Counted from the first letter of the stretch, positions 33,526 through 42,721 are shown. The stretch is 64,000 nt of DNA from Aalborgiella sp031424795 (GCA_031424795.1 JANPIC010000037.1:1-64000); one strand, 5' to 3'. The notes: generated from the letters alone by a model not told the origin. Translations and numbers: made by a program.

Positions 33526-33852
33526 TTACTTAAATTTGTAATGATCACGATTAAGTACTGCTGCAATAGACGTAACCTCATCCGGAAATATTCCCAAATT
33601 CATTTCAGTATTGCATTGATCGACCATGCCACGCAAGAAACCGGGTGTGTTGATTCGACCTAATGGTTTATAGATCGCAGATCCATTGCCACCAACCTTT
33701 TGAACATGACAAGCGGTGCATTTATGCTCCTCGATCAGTTTTTCGCCTAACTTAAGATCTGCACCTTTAAAGATTGATGGCACTTGCGAATACGCCATTT
33801 CACAAACCAAGAAGGCAAATATGAAAAATATCTTTACCTGTGTGTTTTGCAT
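33526..33852 (-). CDS. Periplasmic c-type cytochrome, end of the sox operon
   Basis: 108 aa with a Sec signal peptide (KIFFIFAFLVCEMAYS) and one haem-binding motif CTACH near residue 46. The C-terminal part, GIFPDEVTSIAAVLNRDHYKF, lacks an obvious Met ligand; a His or Met in FLRGMVDQCNTEMNLG may serve. ATG 33852 is preferred to an upstream ATG at 33888 because it directly starts the signal peptide. It probably shuttles electrons from the Sox enzymes or accompanies the thioredoxin-like protein; it is not SoxX, which is present elsewhere. Confidence 0.8.
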   Translation of the reverse strand: MQNTQVKIFFIFAFLVCEMAYSQVPSIFKGADLKLGEKLIEEHKCTACHVQKVGGNGSAIYKPLGRINTPGFLRGMVDQCNTEMNLGIFPDEVTSIAAVLNRDHYKFK

Positions 33853-33952
33853 ATGAACCCTTATACCAAAATTTACAGTGTGTCTCATAAGAACTCAATA
33901 CTCGAGAAAACGGCCTAAAGCCATAGCACTTCACCGCCGTCACAAAAAGTGA

Positions 33953-34456
33953 CTATCTCAAGCCTAAATCACGCGCTATCGCGGCTTGCGCAATGCGTAT
34001 GCGCTCATCAAGGTACGTGCCGTAGAAGTCTGAGGTTGATCCACCAGTGAGTCGTGGCACAACCTCTCTACCCTCTTTGCCTAAGAATAAGATAGTTGGA
34101 GCCACTTTGACACCCCATCCACGTATCAATTGATCTTGCGTCAGCACATTACCACGTGCATCTACTATAGATGTAAGATGGCGAAAGTTCACTTGCACGA
34201 CGGGAATCGATTGCTCATTCATCAGTGGAAGTAGATAGTTTTCTCTCGCGATTATGCAAAAAGGGCAGTTATCTAGACTTACAAATACGATCAGTGGAGA
34301 TGCCGATTTTTGCGCTGCAAAAATTTCAGCCTGCAATGATTTTGCAGCAGGAATCTCTCTCAAAGATGCGGATAAAGCATCTAATGAACAAAGTCCAGCA
34401 ACAATTGCGCCAAAACGAATTTGGAAGCTTCGACGTGTGAAATTACTTTCACGCAT
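33953..34456 (-). CDS. Periplasmic thioredoxin-like protein (SoxW/SoxS-like)
   Basis: 167 aa with a signal peptide containing TRRSFQIRFGAIVAG near the start, so export may be by Tat or Sec. The thioredoxin fold has the active site NCPFC near residue 61 and the cis-Pro loop VAPTILFLG near 118. Proteins of this kind keep SoxY or cytochrome Cys residues reduced in sox clusters. It lies 21 bp after an MBL-fold gene. The gene lacks a partner SoxV/CcdA in this window. Confidence 0.8.
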   Translation of the reverse strand: MRESNFTRRSFQIRFGAIVAGLCSLDALSASLREIPAAKSLQAEIFAAQKSASPLIVFVSLDNCPFCIIARENYLLPLMNEQSIPVVQVNFRHLTSIVDARGNVLTQDQLIRGWGVKVAPTILFLGKEGREVVPRLTGGSTSDFYGTYLDERIRIAQAAIARDLGLR

Positions 34457-34477
34457 GACGGTGACTCAAACGCATGA

Positions 34478-35428
34478 TCATTTTTTCTTATCCAACAACT
34501 GCAAGTACGTGTTGTAAGCATTCATTCTGTTTGCGAATTTGAACATAGGCATATTTTCAAATCGACGCCAATCTGTCGTTGCGTAAGCCTCATCGAATAG
34601 CTCTAACTCTTCCACGGCTTTACCCATATTTTTTCTGAGAAATACCAAATAATCACGCAGCAGTTCAATATCCGCATCGGCACTTTCAGACGCAGGACCG
34701 TGTCCTGGAATAGCGACAGTTGCTTTGAAGTCCAAAAAGGAATTTAAGGCTAGTATCCAAGGGCCTGTATCTGCTGTTGAACCAATGAAAGGCAGACGCC
34801 CCCTAAAAAGTAAATCCCCAGCAAACAATACCTTGTCTTTTGGGAAGAATATAACGACATCTTCAGGTGTATGCGCAGGACCAACGGGTTTAACAACCAA
34901 TTCAATACCTGCTAAGGTGAGCTTAGTTTCGCTCGATATCCAAATATCCGCTTCTATTAACTTTGTATTTTCGTTCACCCAAGGTGGAAGTTCAGCACGT
35001 GATGCCGACAATCTTTGCGTCGCTGTTTCTGAATTTAAATACTCTTTCGCTGCAGGATGAGCAATTATTTTTGCTCCGATCTCTTGAAACACTTGCAAAC
35101 CATAAATATGATCTGCGTGGTAATGGGTGACGATAACGTGGGTAATTTTCTTTTTACTAACTTTACCGATAGCTTCGACCAAAGCGTGCGCCAAAGCTGG
35201 TGAACCTAGTGCATCAATAACAACAATTCCGTCTGGCCCAACAATGAAGCTTGCATTCGAAATGAAATTTTTATTTTGTACGCTTCCTAGTGCTGTCAAG
35301 CCTTCGACATACCAAACGGAGGGACTGACTTGCTTTGGTGTTAGTGCGATATCTTGAATATTTTGAGCATGGGCACTGGAGATGCAAAGCGTGAAAATTA
35401 CTGTAAATAAAAACCGAGAAAATGTCAT
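34478..35428 (-). CDS. SoxH-like metallo-beta-lactamase-fold hydrolase
   Basis: 316 aa with a signal peptide ending SSAHA near residue 21. The full metal motif HYHADH is near 107, followed by GPAHTPEDVV near 190, LFAGDLLF near 210 and IPGHGPAS near 250, so two metal ions should bind. SoxH-type proteins are common in sox clusters, but their substrate is not settled. It follows the DsrE-like gene by 9 bp on the minus strand. Unlike the MBL protein at 18.4-19.4 kb, all His ligands are present. Confidence 0.85.
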   Translation of the reverse strand: MTFSRFLFTVIFTLCISSAHAQNIQDIALTPKQVSPSVWYVEGLTALGSVQNKNFISNASFIVGPDGIVVIDALGSPALAHALVEAIGKVSKKKITHVIVTHYHADHIYGLQVFQEIGAKIIAHPAAKEYLNSETATQRLSASRAELPPWVNENTKLIEADIWISSETKLTLAGIELVVKPVGPAHTPEDVVIFFPKDKVLFAGDLLFRGRLPFIGSTADTGPWILALNSFLDFKATVAIPGHGPASESADADIELLRDYLVFLRKNMGKAVEELELFDEAYATTDWRRFENMPMFKFANRMNAYNTYLQLLDKKK

Positions 35429-35437
35429 ACTAACGAG

Positions 35438-35866
35438 CTACGGTTTAATATAGGCGTACTTTTCACGTGATTGCAGCTGCCCAATTCGCGCCACTCCTGA
35501 AGGTGTAAATTCTGCATCTAATATAAATTGATTTTTATTTAAATTTCTATTTTTGAGCGTGATCTCACAAACTTCAAACTTTACACCCCTAGATTTCAAA
35601 TCACTAACCAAAGCCGAATAGTCAATATTCGGATTTGCTTTGTCTTTAGCGCCTTCCATCAAAAAATCGACCCCGTTTGCATGCGTCACTACCGTGATTT
35701 TCGTATCTGGCGCAACATCTAAGTGATTCCGAACATTACGCAAACCTTTTGTTGCTTGTGTCTCAGCGTTATCAATGTGATAGACCGCTTTGTCTTGTGC
35801 ATAAACAACGCTCACATTCATAAGAAAAGCTACACTCATGACCCACATTTTCAGCATTGACTTCAT
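35438..35866 (-). CDS. Exported DsrE family protein
   Basis: 142 aa with a signal peptide ending SVVYA near residue 23. The rest fits the DsrE/DsrF-like alpha/beta fold: KAVYHIDNAETQATKGLRNVRNHLDVAPDTKITVVTHANGVDFL is the recognisable region (read in parts), with a single conserved Cys in FEVCEITLKNRNL near 101. DsrE-like proteins carry persulfide sulfur on such a Cys, so a periplasmic sulfur-transfer role linked to SoxB is plausible. It lies 19 bp after soxB. Confidence 0.82.
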   Translation of the reverse strand: MKSMLKMWVMSVAFLMNVSVVYAQDKAVYHIDNAETQATKGLRNVRNHLDVAPDTKITVVTHANGVDFLMEGAKDKANPNIDYSALVSDLKSRGVKFEVCEITLKNRNLNKNQFILDAEFTPSGVARIGQLQSREKYAYIKP

Positions 35867-35885
35867 ACTTGACTCCTGATTAAAT

Positions 35886-37604
35886 TTACAGAACTACGCC
35901 CGGATTGCCATCTAACCCAAGCAGTTTCGGGTTGTAGAGTTTGATAGGTGCAATTGTCTTTTTATCTTTCAGATAAGTTTCAACAACTTCCCATGCTGGC
36001 GGACCAGCATTTTTACTGGCTTCTTGAACAGGTGCCCAACCTGCAACTTTATATGTTTTGCTAGCGTCCATCAGCTGGCCGCCAAATCGCATGTCACTGA
36101 TGCGTGAGCCAGCTTTACCGGCTGGATCACAGGTGTAAGTCATGCCCCCCGTTCGCACCATGTCACCGCCCTGCTGGTAATACGGATCAGGGTTGAATAA
36201 GTTGTCGCAAACATCTTCTAAAATCGTTTTAATGGCTTCACCGCTCAAATCTGACACTGTCGTCCAGGGATAGGTAATAGCTGTTTGATCCATGACGTGT
36301 TCACGCGTGATGGCTTGCCCAGACAATAACGAAGTTCCCCAACGGAAGCCTGGCGAAAACGCAATTTGAGCACCACGAACATTGATGAGTGCGTCAGTAA
36401 TCAGCTGATCAAACGTGCCATTGAAATTGCCCCGACGGTACAACACGCCTTCTGTAACCGCTAATTTTTCAGTCAATTTAGACAGGAAAGGCGCACGTAC
36501 TTTGTCTATCAATGCGGCCATTTCTTTGTCCGCAGGCAGGAAATTTGCAAAAATTGGAAGTAGTTTGTAATTAATATTGACAACTTTTTTGTCACGAACA
36601 TCAAGATCAAGCACTCCTAAAAATTTACCATTGCTACCGGCATTGGTCACCAGTGTTTGACCACCCGTATTTTTAACCATCGTTGGCACGGGCACGCCAT
36701 CATGGGTATGACCTCCCAAGATGACGTCAATACCTGTCACGCGTGACGCCATTTTCAAGTCAACATCCATACCGTTGTGAGACAACAGCACCACGGCTTG
36801 TGCGCCTTTTGCACGCGCTTCGTTGACTGTTTTTTGCATGTTTGCGTCTTGAATACCAAACGTCCAATTTGGCACTTGCCAGCTCGGATTAGCAATCGGC
36901 GTATACGGGAAAGCTTGGCCCACAATCGCTACCGTCACACCGTTCATTTCTTTGAGAACATAGGGTTTAAAAACTGGATCTTCAAAGTCTCTGGTCTTTA
37001 CGTTTTGCGCCACAAAATCAATCTTGCCAGCAAAGTCTTTTTCGATGATTTCCATCATCCGCTTTTCACCGTAGGTGAACTCCCAGTGCGCCGTCATCAC
37101 GTTCACGCCCAGCAACTTACAAGCGTCAACCATGTCTTGCGCGTTCGTCCACAAACTAGTCGCACTACCCTGCCACGTGTCGCCACCATCTAACAGCAAT
37201 GCACCTGGTCTGTTTCCGCGCAATTGTTTTACCAATGTAGACAAGTGCGCGAAGCCGCCTACTTTGCCGTATTGCTGCGCAGCACGCTCAAAGTCTAAAT
37301 ACGTGTGAGCGTGTGCGTTCGCACTGCCAGCCTTTAAACCTGCATACTTCAGCAAATGCTCTCCCACCAAGTGCGGCACGTTACCCGTCATGCCCGCGAT
37401 ACCAATGTTGACACTGGGTTCGCGGAAATAAATGGGTAAAAGCTGAGCATGGCAATCTGTCATGTGCAATAAATGGACATTCCCAGTCTTGGGCACGTTG
37501 TAAAGCTGATCGGCTTCTTGCGCACTGGCCTCACGACCCAAAGGGAAACCAGCGACGACGGCAGCAGTCAAAACGGATGTAAATTCACGACGCGATAAAT
37601 TCAT
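35886..37604 (-). CDS. soxB: SoxB, thiosulfohydrolase of the Sox system
   Basis: Di-manganese enzyme that hydrolyses the terminal sulfone of SoxY-bound thiosulfate to sulfate in the periplasm, 572 aa. A Tat signal SRREFTSVLTAAVVAGFPLG starts at residue 4. Metallophosphatase motifs are HLLHMTDCHAQLLP near 45, LLDGGDTWQGS near 139, TAHWEFTYG near 168 and VILGGHTHDGVP near 292. The 5'-nucleotidase-type C-terminal domain follows from about 380. It lies 63 bp after soxX. Confidence 0.96.
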   Translation of the reverse strand: MNLSRREFTSVLTAAVVAGFPLGREASAQEADQLYNVPKTGNVHLLHMTDCHAQLLPIYFREPSVNIGIAGMTGNVPHLVGEHLLKYAGLKAGSANAHAHTYLDFERAAQQYGKVGGFAHLSTLVKQLRGNRPGALLLDGGDTWQGSATSLWTNAQDMVDACKLLGVNVMTAHWEFTYGEKRMMEIIEKDFAGKIDFVAQNVKTRDFEDPVFKPYVLKEMNGVTVAIVGQAFPYTPIANPSWQVPNWTFGIQDANMQKTVNEARAKGAQAVVLLSHNGMDVDLKMASRVTGIDVILGGHTHDGVPVPTMVKNTGGQTLVTNAGSNGKFLGVLDLDVRDKKVVNINYKLLPIFANFLPADKEMAALIDKVRAPFLSKLTEKLAVTEGVLYRRGNFNGTFDQLITDALINVRGAQIAFSPGFRWGTSLLSGQAITREHVMDQTAITYPWTTVSDLSGEAIKTILEDVCDNLFNPDPYYQQGGDMVRTGGMTYTCDPAGKAGSRISDMRFGGQLMDASKTYKVAGWAPVQEASKNAGPPAWEVVETYLKDKKTIAPIKLYNPKLLGLDGNPGVVL

Positions 37605-37667
37605 GGTGTGCGATTTGCTGACTAGAGCTTAGAGAAATAAACGGGTTAAATGAGTAGCTGAATGGTT

Positions 37668-38366
37668 TTATTTATTCACTGGTGATTGCGGATCAAGCAA
37701 TAGCGCCATGACATCTTTGAGCTGCGTATTTGTCAAAATTTTGGCATCACCAAAGCGCGGCATACTGCTGCACAGATTTACAGAATGGGTATTCCAAAGT
37801 CGTGCCCAGGTGTACTTAACAATCGCTTCCGACTCAGCTGCATTCGGGTCTTTGACACCGCGGTTAACACCATACTTGTAAAGCGAAGGGCCTAAGTTAC
37901 CAAAGCTAATTTCATTGGGTGCAATTTGATGACATGCATAGCAGTTAGCACCACTTGGTTTACCGATAGCGTCAGAAAATTGCAAACCCGTTCCATCTTG
38001 TGCAATTTTTTCGCCTTCTTGCCAGTTACCGATGTATTTGGCATCTGCTGGATAAGGAATGCCAGCATAGAGAGCTGTTTCAATTTTCTTCCGGGTCGCT
38101 TCGTCAACAGCTCTACCTGTTTTATCAGCTTCAGTGCAAATGCGCTGCACTTCGTTTTGATCTAAACGATCCATTTTCGCGGGGCCGCGCTCAGAGAAGC
38201 TGCTTTTCAGAGTTGCCAACAATTCTGCTGCACTTGGCATGCTCCCCCCAGAAGGTGCTGCGCAGCTTGCAAGAACGGCAATAGCTGATACGCATACAGT
38301 TATTTTTGCTATATTTTTAGCAGCTTTATAGGCAATATTTACGCCGGCTAGAGGTTTATTATTCAT
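37668..38366 (-). CDS. soxX: SoxX, cytochrome subunit of SoxXA
   Basis: Small subunit of the SoxXA cytochrome complex that joins thiosulfate to SoxY, 232 aa. One haem motif CYACH is at residues 142-146, with the Met ligand in SSMPRFG near 200. The N-terminus is unusual: residues 6-21 are encoded by a copy of the dispersed repeat (38306-38350), giving a Lys/Ala-rich n-region followed by ITVCVSAIAVLASC, a lipobox with Cys35. It may therefore be a lipoprotein. ATG 38366 is the preferred start, with GAGGAAA upstream (position about 38372-38378). It lies 19 bp after soxA. Confidence 0.93.
   Translation of the reverse strand: MNNKPLAGVNIAYKAAKNIAKITVCVSAIAVLASCAAPSGGSMPSAAELLATLKSSFSERGPAKMDRLDQNEVQRICTEADKTGRAVDEATRKKIETALYAGIPYPADAKYIGNWQEGEKIAQDGTGLQFSDAIGKPSGANCYACHQIAPNEISFGNLGPSLYKYGVNRGVKDPNAAESEAIVKYTWARLWNTHSVNLCSSMPRFGDAKILTNTQLKDVMALLLDPQSPVNK
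38306..38350 (+). repeat. Dispersed palindromic repeat, copy 7, inside soxX
   Basis: TTGCTATATTTTTAGCAGC (38306-38324) followed by AGGCAATATTTACGCCGGCTA (38330-38350). It matches the intergenic copies in both halves. On the minus strand it is translated in frame as the SoxX residues LAGVNIAYKAAKNIAK. Confidence 0.8.
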
Positions 38367-38385
38367 ATGATTTCCTCTTTTCAAT

Positions 38386-39228
38386 TTAACGTTTAAGTGC
38401 TGGTGCAGCCATCTTGCCACCATTAGCGTTCACACCCATGAAGGTGATCAGATCCACAGAGGTTTGAGACAGGTAATTCAACTCAGGCATGCGTTGACCA
38501 CGCAAACAATCCTGCACACGCCACTGCATGGTGCGCAAGCCACCTTGACTGACTCGGTATGCTGGCCACTGTGCGAAAGCATCTTGAGAAGCCTTGCTCG
38601 GACCGGTTAAATTTGGTAGTTCTTGCAAACGAATACGCTTACCGTCTTGGTTATGACAAGATGCGCAGCTAAAGTCATGCGTACCGCCTTTGAAGTAAAA
38701 CGTATCCTTGCCTCTTGCAAAAGCCGCTTTTTCCATAGGGTGATTTTGCGGCACGTTGATCGTTACACCGCGCGATTCGTCATAAATATAGGCGACCAAA
38801 TCTTCAATCACCGTTGCTTTTTGCGCTGCGCCACTGGTGAAATTTTTAGCATTGAAATCTTCAGCTTTAAAGCCTTGCAAAGTGACCATGCAATGAACCA
38901 ACCTGCTTTCAGCATCCATCACTTTGTTGACATCAGCAAAATAACGTGGCAGTGACCCGACAGCGCCAGCCACTTTTCCTGCACCCAAACCCAAATCGCA
39001 GGCCTCCAAACTTGCATTTTTGGGGCCGCGTTTTGTTTTCCACAAAGCTTCTCCCCTAGCTGCATTGAGGTCTGCTGGGTTACCATCTTGCAAACTGGCG
39101 CGATAGTCGTCGATGGCATCTTTGGCAGATTTTTGCTGCGCATTGGCAACATTTACCAATACTGCAGCAATGATTAAACCAGCCAACTTTGCTGCTCTCA
39201 ATATAAAAAATCTATTTTCAAAACTCAT
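38386..39228 (-). CDS. soxA: SoxA, catalytic cytochrome subunit of SoxXA (monohaem type)
   Basis: Forms with SoxX the L-cysteine S-thiosulfotransferase, 280 aa. A signal peptide ends NVANA near residue 30. A single haem motif CASCH is at residues 188-192, and Cys241 in QDCLRGQRMPEL is the persulfidated haem ligand at the active site. Cys77 and Cys113 probably form the disulfide that replaces the second haem of dihaem SoxA. ATG 39228 follows GGAGGTAAAG closely and is preferred to longer frames to 39306. Confidence 0.95.
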   Translation of the reverse strand: MSFENRFFILRAAKLAGLIIAAVLVNVANAQQKSAKDAIDDYRASLQDGNPADLNAARGEALWKTKRGPKNASLEACDLGLGAGKVAGAVGSLPRYFADVNKVMDAESRLVHCMVTLQGFKAEDFNAKNFTSGAAQKATVIEDLVAYIYDESRGVTINVPQNHPMEKAAFARGKDTFYFKGGTHDFSCASCHNQDGKRIRLQELPNLTGPSKASQDAFAQWPAYRVSQGGLRTMQWRVQDCLRGQRMPELNYLSQTSVDLITFMGVNANGGKMAAPALKR

Positions 39229-39347
39229 CTTTACCTCCATTTGAATTGAATATTGTTGTCGCAGCCCACTAACTATCCATCCATATAAAAGCCAGTAATC
39301 CACCAAAGTAGTTTACTGGCTTAGCATTTGAATGACACGTTTTAAGC

Positions 39348-39659
39348 TCAGGAAATAGTCGCTTCGTCGGTACGCTTATCGCCAGTGTTGTCGACCCATG
39401 ACACCGCAATTTTTTCACCAGCTTTGCCGCCAGTAAATGTAAATTGAATGAACGGGTTTTTAGAGACGGCTGGACCCCATTGGGCGCTCATCACGGTTTT
39501 GCCGTTATGCACAGCAGTGATGGTTTGAATAAACATAGCCGGTACCAATTTACCAGCAGCGTCTTTACGCATGCCAGATTCCATTTCGTGGCTAACGAGC
39601 ACACGAACAGTTACTTTATCGCCAGTTGCGGCAGCACGAATGCGCATTGGATCACTCAT
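39348..39659 (-). CDS. soxZ: SoxZ, sulfur-carrier partner
   Basis: Partner of SoxY in the SoxYZ carrier, 103 aa, usual length. MRIRAAATGDKVTVRVLVSHEMESGMRKDAAGKLVPAMFI is the family start (read in parts), and KNPFIQFTFTGGKAGEKIAVSWVDNTGD its C-terminal half. It has no signal peptide, as expected, since it is exported with SoxY. It lies 67 bp after soxY. Confidence 0.95.
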   Translation of the reverse strand: MSDPMRIRAAATGDKVTVRVLVSHEMESGMRKDAAGKLVPAMFIQTITAVHNGKTVMSAQWGPAVSKNPFIQFTFTGGKAGEKIAVSWVDNTGDKRTDEATIS

Positions 39660-39726
39660 CTTGAACTCCTAAATTTCTAATTTCAATTGCAAATATCAAC
39701 AAAGACCAAACCAAGTTTATCCAGGC

Positions 39727-40194
39727 TTAGCCGCCGCAGCCACCGAGGGTGACTTTGACTTCTTTCACGGCATAGAAAAACTTATCGCCCACTTTTGCTA
39801 GTGCGTAAACATTGGTTGATTGACCCATCTTGACGTTGGTAGACATATTAGGTTCAGTTCCTGCGGGAATATCAAAACCGGCCGTCAAAGCGGCTGGGTT
39901 CTTTTCAACCACCAAACCAAGCCACGTTGTGCCAGCAATCGCACTTTGTGCACCAAGGCGCACAACATTACCATTTTCAGCAATTTCTGGTGCGCTCAAA
40001 GTCACATCTTTGCTCTCAGTAGCTGCAGCGGCGCCGCCTAATGCTTTGACAACGTCTGCCAAGTTCTTTGCTTCAAAAGCAGCTTTATTCCAAGCTGTTT
40101 GCGCTGATGCAGCAGCAGGAAACAAGCCTGCACTAACCGACAAACCAAAAGCTGCTGCACCTGTTGTGCTTTGTACAAATTCACGACGTTTCAT
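39727..40194 (-). CDS. soxY: SoxY, sulfur-carrier subunit
   Basis: Carries sulfur intermediates on a C-terminal Cys in the periplasm, 155 aa. A Tat signal (KRREFVQSTTGAAAFGLS) covers the first 32 residues with cleavage after AAASA. The conserved C-terminus LGGCGG ends the protein, with the carrier Cys153. It lies between soxD and soxZ. Confidence 0.96.
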   Translation of the reverse strand: MKRREFVQSTTGAAAFGLSVSAGLFPAAASAQTAWNKAAFEAKNLADVVKALGGAAAATESKDVTLSAPEIAENGNVVRLGAQSAIAGTTWLGLVVEKNPAALTAGFDIPAGTEPNMSTNVKMGQSTNVYALAKVGDKFFYAVKEVKVTLGGCGG

Positions 40195-40281
40195 AATTCA
40201 CTCCTAATTTGAAATCTTTAAAAATCTTTTCTCTAACCCACTTAAATTAACACATTTCCCGCTTTCACGTTGGCAGGGATA

Positions 40282-41394
40282 TTACTTAGCAGCGCCTTGT
40301 GAGATCCATGTCGCCACTTTTTTCGCTTCCGCATCGTTGATACCTTGCGCTGGCATGGGCATGCTACCGTAGACGCCAGAACCACCGCTCTTAATTTTTG
40401 TGGACAAATAGGTGACGGCATCTGCTTTTCCGCCTTGCTTTGCAGCAATTTCTTTGAAACTTGGGCCGACGATTTTATTGTCAACACCATGACATGCTGA
40501 ACAAGTATTTTTGCTCAAAATTTCAGAAACATCTGCACTCTTTAGTGACGCAGACGATTCCGCAGATTTTTCAGCTGTTTTAGCCACTGCAGCTGGTATG
40601 GCGACCGCTTTCTTAGCATCAGCTCCAGAGCTTGCAGCTGGCTTGGTTGTATCCGCGCCTACTGAAGGACCAAAAGCACGCGTTTGCTCTGCTAAATTGC
40701 CATGCGCATTGCGTGCGTGTTCTGGCAACAAACTAGCAACCTTGGCTTCTGCCACACAGTTAGTCATGCAGCTAGAACCCTGTGTATCAGGTTTTGTGAC
40801 GCCACCAAATTCTTTGCCTGGCCACATGGCATGCTTGGTCATCATGCCGTTGCGGTTTGGCAATTTGTTCTGCGTTTCCGCCATGTTTTTATCACTGAGC
40901 GTGAAATTATCTGGCACCACATTGGCGATATTTAGCAAGTACGCGGTTACTGCATAAACCTCATCAGGTTTCAACGACTTAGGCGCCGTCCAAGGCATGG
41001 CACGGTTGATGTAGTCCCACAGCGTAGACAACTGGGAGACTTTCATCATCGTGGTGCGCGTTGGCGTTGCCGCGTCTGGCATCAAACTAGCTACGCGACC
41101 CGCTTCAACGTCTTTCTTGGTGGTGTACCCCACCAAGGCGCTAAAAACACTGTTGTTTTCACCAAAACTGCCGTGGCAAGAAGAACACTGCGCTTCCCAC
41201 ACTTTTTCGCCTTGTGACACACTTCCCATGCCTTTGGGTAAACCTTTGAAGTCTGGGCGTACATCGATGTCCCACGCTGCAACTTCATTTGGAGTTGCAG
41301 TACGGCCAACACCTTCAATTTTGCGGCCTTGCGCAAACGCTGTCATCGCAGCGGCAGACAATAACGCAATGGTCAATTTAGGATAGCTGAACAT
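40282..41394 (-). CDS. soxD: SoxD, dihaem cytochrome of sulfane dehydrogenase SoxCD
   Basis: Electron-accepting subunit of SoxCD, 370 aa. A signal peptide ends MTAFA near residue 21. Haem motifs are CSSCH near residue 70 and CSACH near 298; the C-terminal one is followed by the Met ligand in YGSMPMPAQG. An Ala/Ser-rich linker (about residues 245-285) separates the domains. CMTNC near 208 has the spacing of a haem motif but lacks the His. Its start overlaps the soxC stop by 17 bases, so translation is probably coupled. Confidence 0.93.
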   Translation of the reverse strand: MFSYPKLTIALLSAAAMTAFAQGRKIEGVGRTATPNEVAAWDIDVRPDFKGLPKGMGSVSQGEKVWEAQCSSCHGSFGENNSVFSALVGYTTKKDVEAGRVASLMPDAATPTRTTMMKVSQLSTLWDYINRAMPWTAPKSLKPDEVYAVTAYLLNIANVVPDNFTLSDKNMAETQNKLPNRNGMMTKHAMWPGKEFGGVTKPDTQGSSCMTNCVAEAKVASLLPEHARNAHGNLAEQTRAFGPSVGADTTKPAASSGADAKKAVAIPAAVAKTAEKSAESSASLKSADVSEILSKNTCSACHGVDNKIVGPSFKEIAAKQGGKADAVTYLSTKIKSGGSGVYGSMPMPAQGINDAEAKKVATWISQGAAK

Positions 41395-42709
41395 TTTTTA
41401 CCTCGCCAGACTCTTGCAACAACCACGTTTGAATGGAGTTGTTGTGATAAATGCTCCGCGTCCCACGAACTTTTCTGTTTTCAGCATAGGTAGGTTGAAT
41501 ATGGCCTGTTTCGTCGGTTGCGCGGCTCATCAGCAGCGCTGGTTTGCCATCCCAAGCCCAATCCATGTTGAAGCGGGTCAAGCACTTAGACATGACCTGC
41601 CCCTCTAAGCGCGCCGGCTTCCAATTACGACCACCATCAGCAGAGATATCTACTTTGGTAATCTTTCCTCGGCCACTCCATGCCAAACCTGTAACGTTTA
41701 AAAAGCCCTTGTCCAAAATAACTTGGCCGCCGCTTGGCGTGGTGATCACGGATTTAACTTCTTGTGTGCTGCTATATTGACGATGCATGCCACTTGGTAG
41801 CAAGTCAATGTAATGAATGGTTTCATCTTTTGTAGCATAGGCTTCATCGCCAAGCTCAATACGGCGCAAGTATTTCACCCAACTCACACCTTGCACACCG
41901 GGAACGACTAAACGCAATGGGTAACCATTTTCGGGACGTAACATTTCACCATTCATACCGTAAGCAACCAAGACTTCGCCACTCATGATGAGACTCATGG
42001 GAATGGTGCGCGTCATGCTTGAGCCGTCAGCGCCCTCTGCCAATACAAACTTACCACGCTTCATATCTGCGCCGCACATTTCAAGCAGCAAACGCAAAGG
42101 CACGCCAGTAAATTCACTACAGCTGACCATGCCATGCGTATATTGCACGGTTGGGACAGCCGCGTTGCCCCACTCCATGCCGGTGTTTGCACCGCACTCG
42201 ATAAAGTGAAAGCGGCTGACAGATGGCAAACGCATCAAATCATCCATGGTAAAGACCATAGGTTTTTTCAGCATTTTTTCGTCGCTACCATTTACCATCA
42301 AACGGTGTTTGTCCGGTTCAATGTCCCACCAACCTTGGTGATGACGCTCGAAATGCAAACCACTGGGCGTGACGATACCAAACAAGCCCTGCAAGGGCGC
42401 AAAGCTAACACCAGAAGCACTCACCGCGGTTAAGCCTGGGCTTTCTCGACGCTGTAAATTTTTTTCGTAAACGCTAGGAACGCCATAGCCGCGAGCTGCG
42501 ACGCCTTGACCCAGCCCCTTGGTGTGAGCGGGTAGATTGACAATATTGGGATCGTCTTTTGAAGACTGTGCCCTAGCGGCCGTTGTAGCAGCCATAGCGG
42601 CAGCAAAAGCACCCGCCATGAAGCCGCGCCTGCCAGCATAAACGGATTTGATTTGCTCACTGCCGAGGAAACCCTCGGGAGCGGCTTGAATAAAGCGATT
42701 ATTTCTCAT
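41378..42709 (-). CDS. soxC: SoxC, molybdenum subunit of sulfane dehydrogenase SoxCD
   Basis: Sulfite-oxidase-family molybdoenzyme that oxidises the sulfane sulfur on SoxY by six electrons, 443 aa. A Tat signal (AGRRGFMAGAFAAAMAATTAARA) lies at residues 25-47. The Mo-binding Cys is Cys172 in FIECGANTG. The C-terminal dimerisation domain starts about 320. With soxD present, thiosulfate should be oxidised fully to sulfate without stored sulfur. Confidence 0.95.
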   Translation of the reverse strand: MRNNRFIQAAPEGFLGSEQIKSVYAGRRGFMAGAFAAAMAATTAARAQSSKDDPNIVNLPAHTKGLGQGVAARGYGVPSVYEKNLQRRESPGLTAVSASGVSFAPLQGLFGIVTPSGLHFERHHQGWWDIEPDKHRLMVNGSDEKMLKKPMVFTMDDLMRLPSVSRFHFIECGANTGMEWGNAAVPTVQYTHGMVSCSEFTGVPLRLLLEMCGADMKRGKFVLAEGADGSSMTRTIPMSLIMSGEVLVAYGMNGEMLRPENGYPLRLVVPGVQGVSWVKYLRRIELGDEAYATKDETIHYIDLLPSGMHRQYSSTQEVKSVITTPSGGQVILDKGFLNVTGLAWSGRGKITKVDISADGGRNWKPARLEGQVMSKCLTRFNMDWAWDGKPALLMSRATDETGHIQPTYAENRKVRGTRSIYHNNSIQTWLLQESGEVKNVQLS

Positions 42710-42721
42710 GATCTATATCTT

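Noticed and set aside
40740..40790. Third haem site in SoxD (CMTNC).
   Set aside because: The His that should follow the second Cys is absent, so it cannot be a standard haem-attachment motif.
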